Shown: in pieces, positions 40,946-50,352 of the stretch
How positions within the stretch are numbered: the first letter of the stretch is position 1
How the letters are laid out: each line of letters opens with the position of its first letter
Source: Pseudolysinimonas_A sp947085045
GTDB lineage: Bacteria; Actinomycetota; Actinomycetes; Actinomycetales; Microbacteriaceae
DNA length: 64,000 bases
NCBI GenBank assembly: GCA_947085045.1
Contig: CAMTUU010000006.1
Span: forward strand, 62,001-126,000
Direction: 5' to 3'
Position numbers and translations under genes: made by a program
The notes under the pieces: generated by a model
What the model saw: only the letters and a program-made list of their open reading frames with translations
The model's database searches: none
What the model was told of the DNA's origin: nothing

Positions 40946-43408
40946 ATGACTCCGCCACCCTCCACTCCCCCGACGACCGGCTCCGGCGAGCGGATCCAGG
41001 ACGTCGACGTCTCCGCCGAGATGGAGGGTTCGTTCCTGGAGTACGCCTACTCGGTCATCTACTCGCGGGCGCTGCCCGACGCGCGCGACGGCCTCAAGCC
41101 GGTGCAACGCCGCATCCTCTTCCAGATGTCGGAGATGGGGCTGCGCCCCGACCGCGGTCACGTGAAGAGCGCCCGCGTCGTCGGCGACGTGATGGGCCGC
41201 CTGCACCCCCACGGCGACACCGCGATCTACGACGCCCTCGTGCGCCTCGCCCAGGATTTCACGATGCGCGTGCCGCTCGTCGACGGGCACGGCAACTTCG
41301 GCTCTCTCGACGACGGCCCGGCCGCGGCTCGCTACACCGAGGCGCGAATGCGGGCCGCGGCGGTCGCCATGTGCGAAGGGCTCGATGAGGATGTCGTCGA
41401 CTTCGTCCCGAACTACGACAACCAGCTGACCCAGCCCGAGGTGCTGCCGGCGGCGTACCCGAACCTGCTCGTCAACGGCGCCTCCGGGATCGCGGTCGGC
41501 ATGGCGACCAACATGGCGCCGCACAACCTCATCGAGGTCGCCGCCGCTGCCAAGCACCTGCTCGAGAACCCGGAGGCGACGCTCGACGACCTGATGGCCT
41601 ACGTGCCCGGCCCCGACCTGCCGACGGGCGGCACGATCGTCGGCCTCGACGGCATCCGGGACGCCTACGCGACCGGCCGCGGCACGTTCAAGACGCGCGC
41701 CCGGGTGACCGTCGAGCAGGTCGGTCCGCGCAAGACCGCGCTCGTCGTCACCGAGCTCCCCTACCTCGTCGGGCCCGAGAAGGTGATCGAGAAGATCAAG
41801 GACGGCGTGCAGGCGAAGAAGATCACCGGCATCTCCGACGTCACCGACCTCACCGACCGCAAGAACGGCCTGCGCCTCGTCATCGGGCTCAAGACCGGCT
41901 TCAGCCCGGAGGGCGTGCTCGAGCAGCTCTACCGGCTGACCCCGCTCGAGGACGGCTTCGGCATCAACAACGTCTGCCTGGTCGGCGGGCAGCCGTTGAC
42001 GCTCGGCCTGCGCGACCTCCTCCAGGTCTACCTCGGCCATCGCATCCAGGTCGTCACGCGTCGCTCGCGCTATCGCCTCACCCGCCGTCAAGAGCGCCTG
42101 CACCTGGTGCTCGGGCTTCTCGTCGCGATCCTCGACATCGACGAGGTCATCCAGGTCGTGCGGTCCTCCGACGACGCCGCGGCGGCACGGGTGCGGCTCA
42201 TCGAGGTCTTCGACCTCTCGGTGCTGCAGGCCGACTACATCCTCGAACTGCAGCTGCGCCGGCTCACCAAGTTCTCGCGCATCGAGCTCGAGACCGAGCG
42301 CGACAAGCTGCAGCGCGAGATCGCCGAGCTGGAGGCGCTGCTCGGCGACCCCGCGCGGGTGCGCGAGCAGGTCGGCATCGAGCTGGATGAGGTCGCCGAG
42401 CGCTTCGGCACGGCACGGCGCACGCTGCTGACCGAGGCGAAGGCGTCGATCGCGTCCACCCCCGCACAGCGCCGAGCCGCCGCCACGGGGGGCCCGGCCC
42501 TCGAGATCGCCGACGGCCCGACGCTGGTCGTGCTCTCGACGACCGGCCGCATGGTGCGCGTCGAAGGGGCAGAGATCACGGCGCGCAGCGGACGTCGCGG
42601 GCGGCACGACGCCATCCTCTCCACCGTCGCCTCGACGGTCCGCGGAGAACTCGGCGCGATCACCTCGCGCGGCCGCCTCGTGCGCTTCTCCCCCGTCGAC
42701 CTGCCGTCGGTTCCGGGTAACTCGGTGCAGCTCGCCGCGGGTGCGCGCATCAGCGACTACCTCGGCCTCGCCGACACGAAGGAACGCGTGCTCGGCCTGG
42801 TCTCGCTGACCTCCGACGATCCGATCGCCCTCGCCACCGCATCCGGCACGGTGAAGCGCGTCGCACCCGGCGGGTACCCGTCGAAGCCCGACTTCGAGGT
42901 CATCGCGCTGAAGCCGGGCGACGAAGCCGTCGGGGTCGCGCAGGGCCCCGATTCCGAGGAACTGATCTTCGTCACGACCGACGCCCAGCTGTTGCATTTC
43001 GCCGCCTCGGCCGTCCGCCCGCAAGGCACCGGCGCCGGCGGCATGGCCGGCATCAACCTCTCGTCGGGAGCGAAGGTGCTGTTCTTCGGCGCCGTCGACC
43101 CCGCTGCCGGGATCGTCGTGGCGACCATCTCGACGCCCGCCGAGACTCTCGCCGGGGCCGATCCGGGGCGCGCCAAGGTGTCGGCGCTCTCGGAGTTCCC
43201 CGGCAAGGGTCGCGCCACCGGCGGCGTGCGAGCGCACACGTTTCTCAAAGGCGAGGACGCCCTCTCGCTCGCCTGGGCGGGCCCGGCCCCGGCCCTTGCG
43301 GTCGGCGCCGACGGATCGCTGCGCACCCTCCCCGACGCCGGCGCGAAGCGCGACGCCTCGGGAACGCCGATGGATGCCGTCGTCGGCTCCATCGGGCGTG
43401 CCCTCTGA
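40946..43408 (+). CDS. parC: DNA topoisomerase IV subunit A (GyrA/ParC family)
   Basis: 820 residues. Breaks and reseals DNA for decatenation with ParE. The catalytic Tyr130 is in AARYTEARM; VVGDVMGRLHPHGDTAIYDALV carries the quinolone-resistance region (conserved residues intact by eye). A coiled-coil tower and a C-terminal beta-pinwheel follow, the latter lacking a clear GyrA box (Q-R-R-G-G-K-G); FPGKGRATGG is degenerate. That, and separation from the oriC genes, favours topoisomerase IV over gyrase. The partner parE lies 4.3 kb away on the minus strand. Confidence 0.9.
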   Translation: MTPPPSTPPTTGSGERIQDVDVSAEMEGSFLEYAYSVIYSRALPDARDGLKPVQRRILFQMSEMGLRPDRGHVKSARVVGDVMGRLHPHGDTAIYDALVRLAQDFTMRVPLVDGHGNFGSLDDGPAAARYTEARMRAAAVAMCEGLDEDVVDFVPNYDNQLTQPEVLPAAYPNLLVNGASGIAVGMATNMAPHNLIEVAAAAKHLLENPEATLDDLMAYVPGPDLPTGGTIVGLDGIRDAYATGRGTFKTRARVTVEQVGPRKTALVVTELPYLVGPEKVIEKIKDGVQAKKITGISDVTDLTDRKNGLRLVIGLKTGFSPEGVLEQLYRLTPLEDGFGINNVCLVGGQPLTLGLRDLLQVYLGHRIQVVTRRSRYRLTRRQERLHLVLGLLVAILDIDEVIQVVRSSDDAAAARVRLIEVFDLSVLQADYILELQLRRLTKFSRIELETERDKLQREIAELEALLGDPARVREQVGIELDEVAERFGTARRTLLTEAKASIASTPAQRRAAATGGPALEIADGPTLVVLSTTGRMVRVEGAEITARSGRRGRHDAILSTVASTVRGELGAITSRGRLVRFSPVDLPSVPGNSVQLAAGARISDYLGLADTKERVLGLVSLTSDDPIALATASGTVKRVAPGGYPSKPDFEVIALKPGDEAVGVAQGPDSEELIFVTTDAQLLHFAASAVRPQGTGAGGMAGINLSSGAKVLFFGAVDPAAGIVVATISTPAETLAGADPGRAKVSALSEFPGKGRATGGVRAHTFLKGEDALSLAWAGPAPALAVGADGSLRTLPDAGAKRDASGTPMDAVVGSIGRAL

Positions 43409-43741
43409 CTAGCGCGGCACCGCGAGAGCGGCCAGCACCCCGAGAATCCCCCACCACAGACCGAGTCCCGCGAGCAGGCCGAGTGCCGTCTGCTTCGTGA
43501 GGCCCCACACCAGCCACGCCACGATCGCCGCGATCACGGCCGGAATCGTGTCGACGAGCGAGATTTCACCACGGGGCGCGAGGATGCCGGGGACCGCGAT
43601 CGCGCCGAGCACCGCCGGTCCGACGAGCGGGAGATACCTCTCGACCCGCTTCGGCGGGCGGAGCTTCTTCGAGACGAGGAACAGCGCCCGGGTGACGAAC
43701 GTGACGACGCCGCCGAGGATGATCGCGACGAGCTCAAGCAT
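43409..43741 (-). CDS. azlD: AzlD branched-chain amino-acid exporter small subunit
   Basis: 110 residues, four hydrophobic helices (LELVAIILGGVVTFVTRALF, RYLPLVGPAVLGAIAVPGIL and others). AzlD works with AzlC to export branched-chain amino acids. It overlaps the azlC stop by 8 bp and abuts the parC stop (convergent, 0 bp). Confidence 0.9.
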   Translation of the reverse strand: MLELVAIILGGVVTFVTRALFLVSKKLRPPKRVERYLPLVGPAVLGAIAVPGILAPRGEISLVDTIPAVIAAIVAWLVWGLTKQTALGLLAGLGLWWGILGVLAALAVPR

Positions 43742-44483
43742 CGACGGCTCGCGCGCCGCGCTCGGCGAGGTTCAGCACGACGACCCCCGCCGCGACGCCG
43801 ACGACGGCGCCGACCATGAGCCCGATGCCGAGCGGCAGGGGGTCGGCGACGAGCGCCACGATCCCCGCGACGGCGGCCGCGACGAGCCCGGCACGGTTCC
43901 TGATGAGCGGCAGCGTGAGCAGGAGGAAGGTGAGCGGGATGGCGAGTTCGAACGGCACCCACGCCGGGATGAACCCGCCGACGACGATGCCGATCGCCAG
44001 CAGCGATGTCCAGCCGACGAGGCAGGTGAGTCCGGCCGTGACGTAGAACGCGCGTTTCTCGCGGTCGCCGCCGCCGCCGTCCGGCACGTCGAACCGGGCC
44101 GCGGCGAGGGCGTAGACCGGATCGGCGAGCAGGAACGCGGCGCCCATCCGCTGCCCGAGCGTCCACTCGGCGAGGTGAGGCGCGAGCGCCGCGCTGTAGA
44201 GCAGATGACGGGCGTTGATGACCGCGACGGTCAGCACGACGATGCCGAGTGCAGCGCCGATGTGCAGCAGCTGCACGGCGGCGATCTGCGCGGCGCCCGC
44301 AAAGATGATCGGCGAACTGAGGATGCTGACCAGCGGGTCGACGCTCGTCGCGCCCATCGCCGCCCCGGCCGCGATGCCGAAGGGGATGTAGCTGACGACG
44401 ATGATCCCGCCGGCCCGCAGAGCCGCACGGCGCGCCGAGCGCACCCGCTGTTCCTCGGTGAGCGGGAGGTCGGGCGCGGTCAT
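43734..44483 (-). CDS. azlC: AzlC branched-chain amino-acid exporter large subunit
   Basis: 249 residues. The family core is clear: GIIVVSYIPFGIAAGAAMG, SSPIIFAGAAQIAAVQLL and INARHLLYSAALAPHL. It forms the export channel with AzlD. The start is ATG 44481-44483 after the MTAPDLPLTEEQRVRSARR soluble lead. Transcribed upstream of azlD with overlap. Confidence 0.92.
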   Translation of the reverse strand: MTAPDLPLTEEQRVRSARRAALRAGGIIVVSYIPFGIAAGAAMGATSVDPLVSILSSPIIFAGAAQIAAVQLLHIGAALGIVVLTVAVINARHLLYSAALAPHLAEWTLGQRMGAAFLLADPVYALAAARFDVPDGGGGDREKRAFYVTAGLTCLVGWTSLLAIGIVVGGFIPAWVPFELAIPLTFLLLTLPLIRNRAGLVAAAVAGIVALVADPLPLGIGLMVGAVVGVAAGVVVLNLAERGARAVDA

Positions 44484-44556
44484 CCGCTCACTCTGGCATC
44501 CGCGGGCCGGCACCCGACAGGGCCGATCGCGGTGCGGTGGCCTCCCGTCTCGGCGC

Positions 44557-46119
44557 TCAGGCCGCGTCGGCGCGCTGGGTCTCCGGAAGGTGCGGGACGA
44601 ACGCGGCCCACGCCTCGCGGCGTTCCCGGTTCGGATCCTCCTCGATGCGGTCGTCGGCGTCGATGATGAGCGTGCGACGATGCTCCTCGTCGTACGTCGG
44701 CCAGCCGGCATCCACCGTGCCGTCGTGGGCGAAGCGCAGCCAGTTCATCCGCATCCGTCGCGCGGTGCGGTCGAAGGCCCGCACGCCGCCGAGCGCGCCC
44801 ATCGCGCGGGCGTACGGCGTGCGCACGAGGTCGAAGATCGCGAACAGCTCGATGCCGTGGGTGGCGTCGAGTCCGATCAGCCGGGCGAGGCGCGGCGCGA
44901 GGTCGAAGCGGTAGGCGTAGGTCGGCGCGTGCCGCGAGTGGCCTTCGGCGACCCGCACCGACGGATACCAGAACGTGTAGTCGCCGGCGAAGTCTGCGGC
45001 CGCCCGCGGCTTGGAGAGCCCCGGGTACAGCCGCGCGAGACGCTGCGCCGCCGCCCGCGGGGTGCGGGCGAGGATCGCCCGGATGCGGGCCGGCGTCGAC
45101 GCGAGGATGTCGATGCGCCCGCGGAAGAACGATCCCTCGCGGTCGTTGGTGCCGATGATCAACGGCACGGGATGCGCGGTGCCGTCGGCGAACGCATCCA
45201 CCGGTCGCTCGGGGAGGAAGTCGCCGTCGACGACCGGGCACAGGGCGATCGTGCCCGGCACCCGGTCGGGAGTCTCGCGCATCATCCGCGAGGTCGCCGC
45301 GACCAACTGCTGCGGGGTCGCTGCGTCGAGCATCTCGGCCACCTCGGCCGGCGTCGGCTCGGCGACAAGCGGTCGGTTCATCACCGCGCCGAGCAGCCCG
45401 AGATAGTCCCGCGCCCAGACGGCGGTGAGCTCCGGCGGGTAGACGGCCTCCGGTGGGGAGCTCTCGGCGATGGCGCGGGCGAACAGTCCGGCCGCAGAGG
45501 GCACGGCCATCAGCGTCGTCACGGCATTGGCTCCCGCGGATTCGCCGAACAGCGTCACGTTGTCGGGGTCGCCACCGACTGCCGCGATGTTGTCGCGCAC
45601 CCAGCGCAGCGCCGCGACCATGTCGCGCAGTCCGGCGTTCGCGTCGAACGGGCGCTCTGAAGTCGAGTACCGCGAGAAGTCCAGGAAGCCGAGGGCCCCC
45701 AGCCGGTAGTTGAGGTTCACGAAGACGACGCCGCCGTCGTGCACGAGGCCCTCGCCCTGGCCGGGCATCTCGCGCGACGAGCCGACCGCGTAGGCGCCGC
45801 CGTGCACGTAGACCATGACCGGACGCAGCCGGTCGGAGGCGGTCGCCGGCGCGATGACGTTGAGAGTCAGGCTGTCCTCCGACTGGGGATCGCCCTTGCC
45901 GGACGCGAGCGTGAGGCTGCGCCGGTCTTGCGGCGAGATCGGCCCGAATACACCGGCGTCGCGGACCCCGGTCCAGGGCACGACGGGGTGCGGGGCACGG
46001 AGGCGGAGGTCGCCCACAGGGGCGGCTGCATACGGGATGCCGCGCCAGAACCGCAGCCCGCGGGTCGCGATCCCCTGCACGCGGCCGCCCGTCACGTCGA
46101 CGAGGAGGCCGGAAGTCAT
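44557..46119 (-). CDS. Type-B carboxylesterase
   Basis: 520 residues from ATG 46117-46119. Hydrolyses ester bonds; cytoplasmic, no signal. Catalytic serine is in FGESAGANAV, the oxyanion hole in YVHGGAYAVGS, and the acid/His pair falls near GTNDREGSFF and THGIELFAIFD. N-terminal GRVQGIATRGLRFWRGIPYAAAP is the family's opening. Substrate unknown. It lies between azlC (74-bp gap, same strand) and a membrane protein gene. Confidence 0.9.
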   Translation of the reverse strand: MTSGLLVDVTGGRVQGIATRGLRFWRGIPYAAAPVGDLRLRAPHPVVPWTGVRDAGVFGPISPQDRRSLTLASGKGDPQSEDSLTLNVIAPATASDRLRPVMVYVHGGAYAVGSSREMPGQGEGLVHDGGVVFVNLNYRLGALGFLDFSRYSTSERPFDANAGLRDMVAALRWVRDNIAAVGGDPDNVTLFGESAGANAVTTLMAVPSAAGLFARAIAESSPPEAVYPPELTAVWARDYLGLLGAVMNRPLVAEPTPAEVAEMLDAATPQQLVAATSRMMRETPDRVPGTIALCPVVDGDFLPERPVDAFADGTAHPVPLIIGTNDREGSFFRGRIDILASTPARIRAILARTPRAAAQRLARLYPGLSKPRAAADFAGDYTFWYPSVRVAEGHSRHAPTYAYRFDLAPRLARLIGLDATHGIELFAIFDLVRTPYARAMGALGGVRAFDRTARRMRMNWLRFAHDGTVDAGWPTYDEEHRRTLIIDADDRIEEDPNRERREAWAAFVPHLPETQRADAA

Positions 46120-46175
46120 CCGCACAGACTATGACCGTCCGCTGGACACCAGCCGGATGTCCGCTGGATGCCGAA

Positions 46176-47738
46176 TCACTGCGCCACCGTGACCGGTTCC
46201 TCGTAGATCCACACCTGGCGGCCCTCGCCGCACGTCACCTCGTCCGACGGCATCCCGAACCGGGCGATGATCGCCGCACGGTCGAGGGCGAGCTCGTCCC
46301 CGCGGTCGTTGACGTAGAAGAACGACCCCGCCTCCCCGGCATAGCTGCGGTTCGTGAGCCAGAGGTTCGGCTCGAGCGACGAGACCAGGGGGATGAGCCG
46401 GATGCCGGTCGCCGACGGCAGATCCACCCGGCGCGCATCGGAGAACGTCGCGAAACCCACCTCCCCCGGCACCACGCGGTCGAGGCAGCTCGTCTCCGCA
46501 CCGCGAGCGCCGAAGTACCGACCCGCGTCCGCGAACTGCACCACCCCGCCCGACAGGACCCCGACGGCGAGGAACGCGGCCGCGCCCGCCGCCACGACGG
46601 GCTCGAGCGCCCGCACCGGCACCGCGAACAGCGCGAGCACGAACGGCAGGACGAGCACCGGCCAGAAGTAGTAGTAGTGCGTGATGAGGGCGGCGGCGGT
46701 GGCGGCCAACCCGCCGATCGGCACCAGTCCGAGGAACAGTGCGGCGAAAGCTCGGGCTTCCTCGGGAACCTCACGGCGGCGTGCCAGCCTCCACCCCGCT
46801 CCGAGAGCGACCACGAGGCAACCGGACGCCAGAATCGCGCCGAGCGGCAACAGCACCCGCGCCGCCGGGTCGATCATCTGGAACGACCAGTAGGGCTCCA
46901 GCGCGTCGAGCCGGGCTCGGAAGACCCCGATGTCGACATAGGTGAGCAGGCCCGTGCCCTGCAACGGCATGAAAACGACCCGCGCGAGCACCGCCGCCAC
47001 CCCGATCGCGGCGACGAGCAACGCCGGGCCGCCGAGTCCGCGACGGCCCGAGCGGGCGAGCCGCGCGATCAGCACGGCGACCATCCCCGGAGCCGCGAAC
47101 ACGACCGTGAGCGGATTCGACGCGATCGTCAGCGCGAGGGCGGCGGCCAGCAGCAGGCGCGTCGCCCGGGTGCGCACGAGCAGCAGCAGGGGCGCCGCGA
47201 GCAGAGCGAGGTACATGCCGACGTAGTACGTCGGGGCGAGGTGGAACGAGAACACCCAGGTGGTGCCGACGAGCGGGAGCAGGACCAGCGGGACGATGCC
47301 CGTCGTAGCTCGCAGCATCACCCGAGCCGGCGACGTACCGGGCCACAGCGTGCGAGCGAGGGCCGCGAGGAGCAGGAACAGGGTGACCTGGTTCAGCACC
47401 GCGACGACGAGGTAGTAGACGTAGACGTCGCCGAACGAGATCAGGAAGGCGAGCCCGCTCATCGGCAGTTCGGGGAAGACGTAGACCTGCGGCGAGAAGC
47501 TCCAGTCGAGTGGGCGGCCCACGGCGACGTCCGACCAGAACTGGAAGAGCGTGCCGTTGTCGCTCGAGCGCAGCTCCCAGGTGATCGGCCAGGAGGCGGC
47601 GTCGCCCGGGTCGCCGCCCGCGCGCATCAGGAAGACGAGCGCCGTCAGTGCCGCGACGGCGAGGGCACCGAGTGCGAGCGCGCCGGCCCGGAGGGGGACG
47701 ACGAGGGAGGGCGCCGACTCAGACGTCGATCCGGTCAC
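46176..47738 (-). CDS. Polytopic membrane protein, unknown function
   Basis: 520 residues, GTG start. About ten to eleven hydrophobic helices (for example GLAFLISFGDVYVYYLVVAVL, YVGMYLALLAAPLLLLV, ITHYYYFWPVLVLPFVLALF) followed by a ~120-residue C-terminal extracytoplasmic domain with two cysteines (SCLDRVV, DEVTCGEG). The overall shape resembles GT-C-type glycosyltransferases or oligosaccharide transferases, but no clear catalytic acid motif is identified. It starts inside the last 20 bases of parE, so is likely expressed with it. Confidence 0.7.
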   Translation of the reverse strand: MTGSTSESAPSLVVPLRAGALALGALAVAALTALVFLMRAGGDPGDAASWPITWELRSSDNGTLFQFWSDVAVGRPLDWSFSPQVYVFPELPMSGLAFLISFGDVYVYYLVVAVLNQVTLFLLLAALARTLWPGTSPARVMLRATTGIVPLVLLPLVGTTWVFSFHLAPTYYVGMYLALLAAPLLLLVRTRATRLLLAAALALTIASNPLTVVFAAPGMVAVLIARLARSGRRGLGGPALLVAAIGVAAVLARVVFMPLQGTGLLTYVDIGVFRARLDALEPYWSFQMIDPAARVLLPLGAILASGCLVVALGAGWRLARRREVPEEARAFAALFLGLVPIGGLAATAAALITHYYYFWPVLVLPFVLALFAVPVRALEPVVAAGAAAFLAVGVLSGGVVQFADAGRYFGARGAETSCLDRVVPGEVGFATFSDARRVDLPSATGIRLIPLVSSLEPNLWLTNRSYAGEAGSFFYVNDRGDELALDRAAIIARFGMPSDEVTCGEGRQVWIYEEPVTVAQ

Positions 47739-49800
47739 GGTCGAGACCCTGGCCGGCGATGATGAAGTCCTTACGGGGCGCGACGTCGTTGCCCATGAGC
47801 AACTCGAACACCCGCGACGCCTTCTCGGCGTCGTCCACCCGCACGCGGCGGAGGGTGCGGTGCGCCTTGCTCATCGTGGTCTCGGCGAGCTGGTCGGCAT
47901 CCATCTCCCCCAACCCCTTGTAGCGCTGGATCGGATCCTGGTACTTCTTGCCCGACTTCTCCAGTCCGCGCAGCACCCCTTGCAGCTCGGCCTCGGAGTA
48001 GGTGTAGATCGTCTCGTTCGGCTTCGAACCCGGGTTCATCACGACGACGCGGTGCAGCGGCGGCACGGCGGCGAACACCCGGCCGTCGTCGATCATCGGC
48101 CGCATGTAGCGGAAGAACAGGGTGAGCAGCAGGGTGCGGATGTGGGCGCCGTCGACGTCGGCGTCGGCCATGATGATGACCTTGCCGTAGCGCGCCTGCT
48201 CGAGGTCGAACGTGCGGCCCGAGCCGGCGCCGATCACCTGGATGATCGAGGCGCATTCGGCGTTGCTCAGCATGTCGGCCACCGAGGCCTTCTGCACGTT
48301 GAGGATCTTGCCGCGGATCGGCAGCAGCGCCTGGAACTCGCTGTCGCGCCCGAGCTTCGCGGTGCCGAGCGCGGAGTCGCCCTCGACGATGAACAACTCG
48401 GTGCCCTCGACGTCGTTCGACCGGCAGTCGACGAGCTTCGCGGGAAGCGACGACGACTCGAGCGCGTTCTTGCGGCGCTGCGTCTCCTTGTGGGCGCGGG
48501 CGGAGATGCGACTCTTCATCTCGGCGACGATCTTGTCGAGCACGAGTGCCGACTGGTTCTTGTCGTCGCGCTTCGTGCTCGTGAACCGCTCCGCCATCGC
48601 CTTCGCGACGACGTTGGCGACGATGGCGCGCACCGCCGGCGTGCCGAGGATCTCCTTGGTCTGCCCCTCGAACTGCGGCTCCGGCAGGCGAACGGTGAGG
48701 ACCGCCGTCAAGCCGGCGAGGATGTCCTCCTTCTCCAGCTTCTCGGACGCCCCGACCTTCAGCCGCCGGGCGTTCTTCTCGACCTCGGAGCGCAGGAACT
48801 TCATCAGCCCCTGCTCGAAGCCGGACTGGTGGGTGCCGCCCTTCGGGGTGGCGATGATGTTGACGTACGAGCGGAACACCGTCTCGTACCCGGTGCCCCA
48901 GCGCAGCGCGATGTCGACCTCCGCCTCGCGCGGCACGTCGGTCGCGACCATGTGGCCGTTATCCTGCAGCACCGGGACCGTCTCGGTGAACGACCCGGCA
49001 CCCTGGATGCGCCAGGTGTCGGTGAGCGGCGCGTCGGGCGCGAGGAACTCGACGTACTCGGCGATGCCGCCGGCGAACCGGAACGTCTCGCGCGTGGTCT
49101 CCTCGGCGCGTTCGTCGACGACCTCGAGTGCGAGACCGGGCACCAGGAACGCCGTCTGTCGCGCGCGGGCGAGCAGCGAGTCCATCTCGAACTCGGCGCC
49201 CTTGGTGAAGATCTGCCGGTCGGCCCAGTAGCGGATGCGAGTGCCGGTGACGCCCTTCGCGACCTTGCCGATCTTGCGCAGCTCCGACCCCGACGTGAAC
49301 GGGGTGAAGGACGCGTCGGGGGTGGGGGCGCCGTCGTCGGCGAACAGCCCCGGCTCGCCGCGGTGGAACGACATCGCCCAGGTGGCCCCGTCGCGGTCGA
49401 CTTCGACATCCAGACGCTCGGAGAGCGCGTTGACGACCGAGGCGCCGACGCCGTGCAGACCACCGGATGCGGCATACGACCCGCCGCCGAACTTGCCACC
49501 CGCGTGCAGCTTCGTGAAGACCACCTCGACCCCGGAGAGCCCGGTCTTCGGCTCGATGTCGACGGGGATGCCGCGCGCCCGGTCGCGCACCTCGACGCTC
49601 GAATCGGCGTGGAGGAGGATCTCGATCTCCGACCCGTGCCCGCCGAGCGCCTCGTCGACGGAGTTGTCGATGATCTCCCAGACGCAGTGCATGAGACCAC
49701 GAGAGTCGGTCGACCCGATGTACATGCCCGGGCGCTTACGCACCGCTTCGAGACCCTCGAGCACCGAGAGGTGGCGGGCGGAATAGTCGTCGCTCGCCAC
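47719..49800 (-). CDS. parE: DNA topoisomerase IV subunit B (GyrB/ParE family)
   Basis: 693 residues, GTG at 49798-49800. ATPase subunit for ParC. GHKL ATPase motifs: EIIDNSVDEALGG, GGLHGVGASVVNALS. TOPRIM domain: ELFIVEGDSALG (EGDSA) and MADADVDGAHIRTLLLTLFF. C-terminus has the family segment YKGLGEMDADQL. Shorter than many gyrases, in line with ParE. A GAGGAG lies about 8 bases upstream of GTG. The partner parC is 4.3 kb to the left on the opposite strand. Confidence 0.93.
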   Translation of the reverse strand: MASDDYSARHLSVLEGLEAVRKRPGMYIGSTDSRGLMHCVWEIIDNSVDEALGGHGSEIEILLHADSSVEVRDRARGIPVDIEPKTGLSGVEVVFTKLHAGGKFGGGSYAASGGLHGVGASVVNALSERLDVEVDRDGATWAMSFHRGEPGLFADDGAPTPDASFTPFTSGSELRKIGKVAKGVTGTRIRYWADRQIFTKGAEFEMDSLLARARQTAFLVPGLALEVVDERAEETTRETFRFAGGIAEYVEFLAPDAPLTDTWRIQGAGSFTETVPVLQDNGHMVATDVPREAEVDIALRWGTGYETVFRSYVNIIATPKGGTHQSGFEQGLMKFLRSEVEKNARRLKVGASEKLEKEDILAGLTAVLTVRLPEPQFEGQTKEILGTPAVRAIVANVVAKAMAERFTSTKRDDKNQSALVLDKIVAEMKSRISARAHKETQRRKNALESSSLPAKLVDCRSNDVEGTELFIVEGDSALGTAKLGRDSEFQALLPIRGKILNVQKASVADMLSNAECASIIQVIGAGSGRTFDLEQARYGKVIIMADADVDGAHIRTLLLTLFFRYMRPMIDDGRVFAAVPPLHRVVVMNPGSKPNETIYTYSEAELQGVLRGLEKSGKKYQDPIQRYKGLGEMDADQLAETTMSKAHRTLRRVRVDDAEKASRVFELLMGNDVAPRKDFIIAGQGLDRDRIDV

Positions 49801-50036
49801 AGATTCATCTCCTCGTCGAGGCCGCGCCGGGCATTGTCGGGAGCAGGCCGTCGATCAGACTAACCCCGACCGGGAACCCGCCCGGTATCCCACCCCGCTC
49901 CACGCGCGACCGACCCGGTTCCCGGCTATTCCCCGGTGCGCCGTGAGCGAAATGCAACGCTCATGACACATCCCTGACACAGGTGCGTGCTTGGATGGAG
50001 ACACGGAAAGCCCACACGCAACCCGAGGAGAAGCCC

Positions 50037-50273
50037 ATGTCACAGTTCGCACCCGACAACACGGTCGACGAACTGGAGCGCCCCACGCAGCTTCTCACCG
50101 CGCTCGACCGCTGTGACTACTGCGGCGCCCAGGCCTACGTGAAGGCGACTCTGGCGAGCGGCGAGCTCCTGTTCTGCGCGCACCACGCCAACGAGTTCAA
50201 AGAGAAGCTGCAGCCGACCGCCCTCGAGTGGCACGACGAGTCGAGCCGCCTCTTCGAGACGCACGCCGACTGA
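50037..50273 (+). CDS. DUF7455-like small zinc-ribbon protein
   Basis: 78 residues from ATG 50037 with GAGGAG. The core CDYCGAQAYVKATLASGELLFC...HH supplies Cys-x-x-Cys and Cys/His ligands for a zinc ribbon. Such small proteins commonly lie between sigA and parE in actinobacteria. Function unknown; a terminator hairpin follows. Confidence 0.9.
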   Translation: MSQFAPDNTVDELERPTQLLTALDRCDYCGAQAYVKATLASGELLFCAHHANEFKEKLQPTALEWHDESSRLFETHAD

Positions 50274-50289
50274 CGTCCCGATTCTCGAG

Positions 50290-50317
50290 AAGGCCCCCGG
50301 TTCGCTCCGGGGGCCTT
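50290..50317 (+). terminator. Strong terminator hairpin after the zinc-ribbon gene
   Basis: A perfect 11-bp stem, AAGGCCCCCGG / CCGGGGGCCTT, with loop TTCGCT. It separates this gene from the alanine-racemase-like pair 36 bp further on. Confidence 0.85.
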
Positions 50318-50352
50318 CCTCGTTCCCGAGACCGGGCGTGCTTGGATGAACC

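Noticed and set aside
40933..43237. Long minus-strand frame antisense to parC that runs into the phosphodiesterase gene
   Set aside because: parC is intact with Tyr130 and domain motifs. Only the portion from 40933 leftward has recognisable homology, so the gene is ended there.
40946..43408. Calling this gyrA
   Set aside because: No clear GyrA box in the C-terminal domain and no gyrB/dnaN/recF neighbours; the nearby parE-type gene supports topoisomerase IV. The distinction is not absolute.
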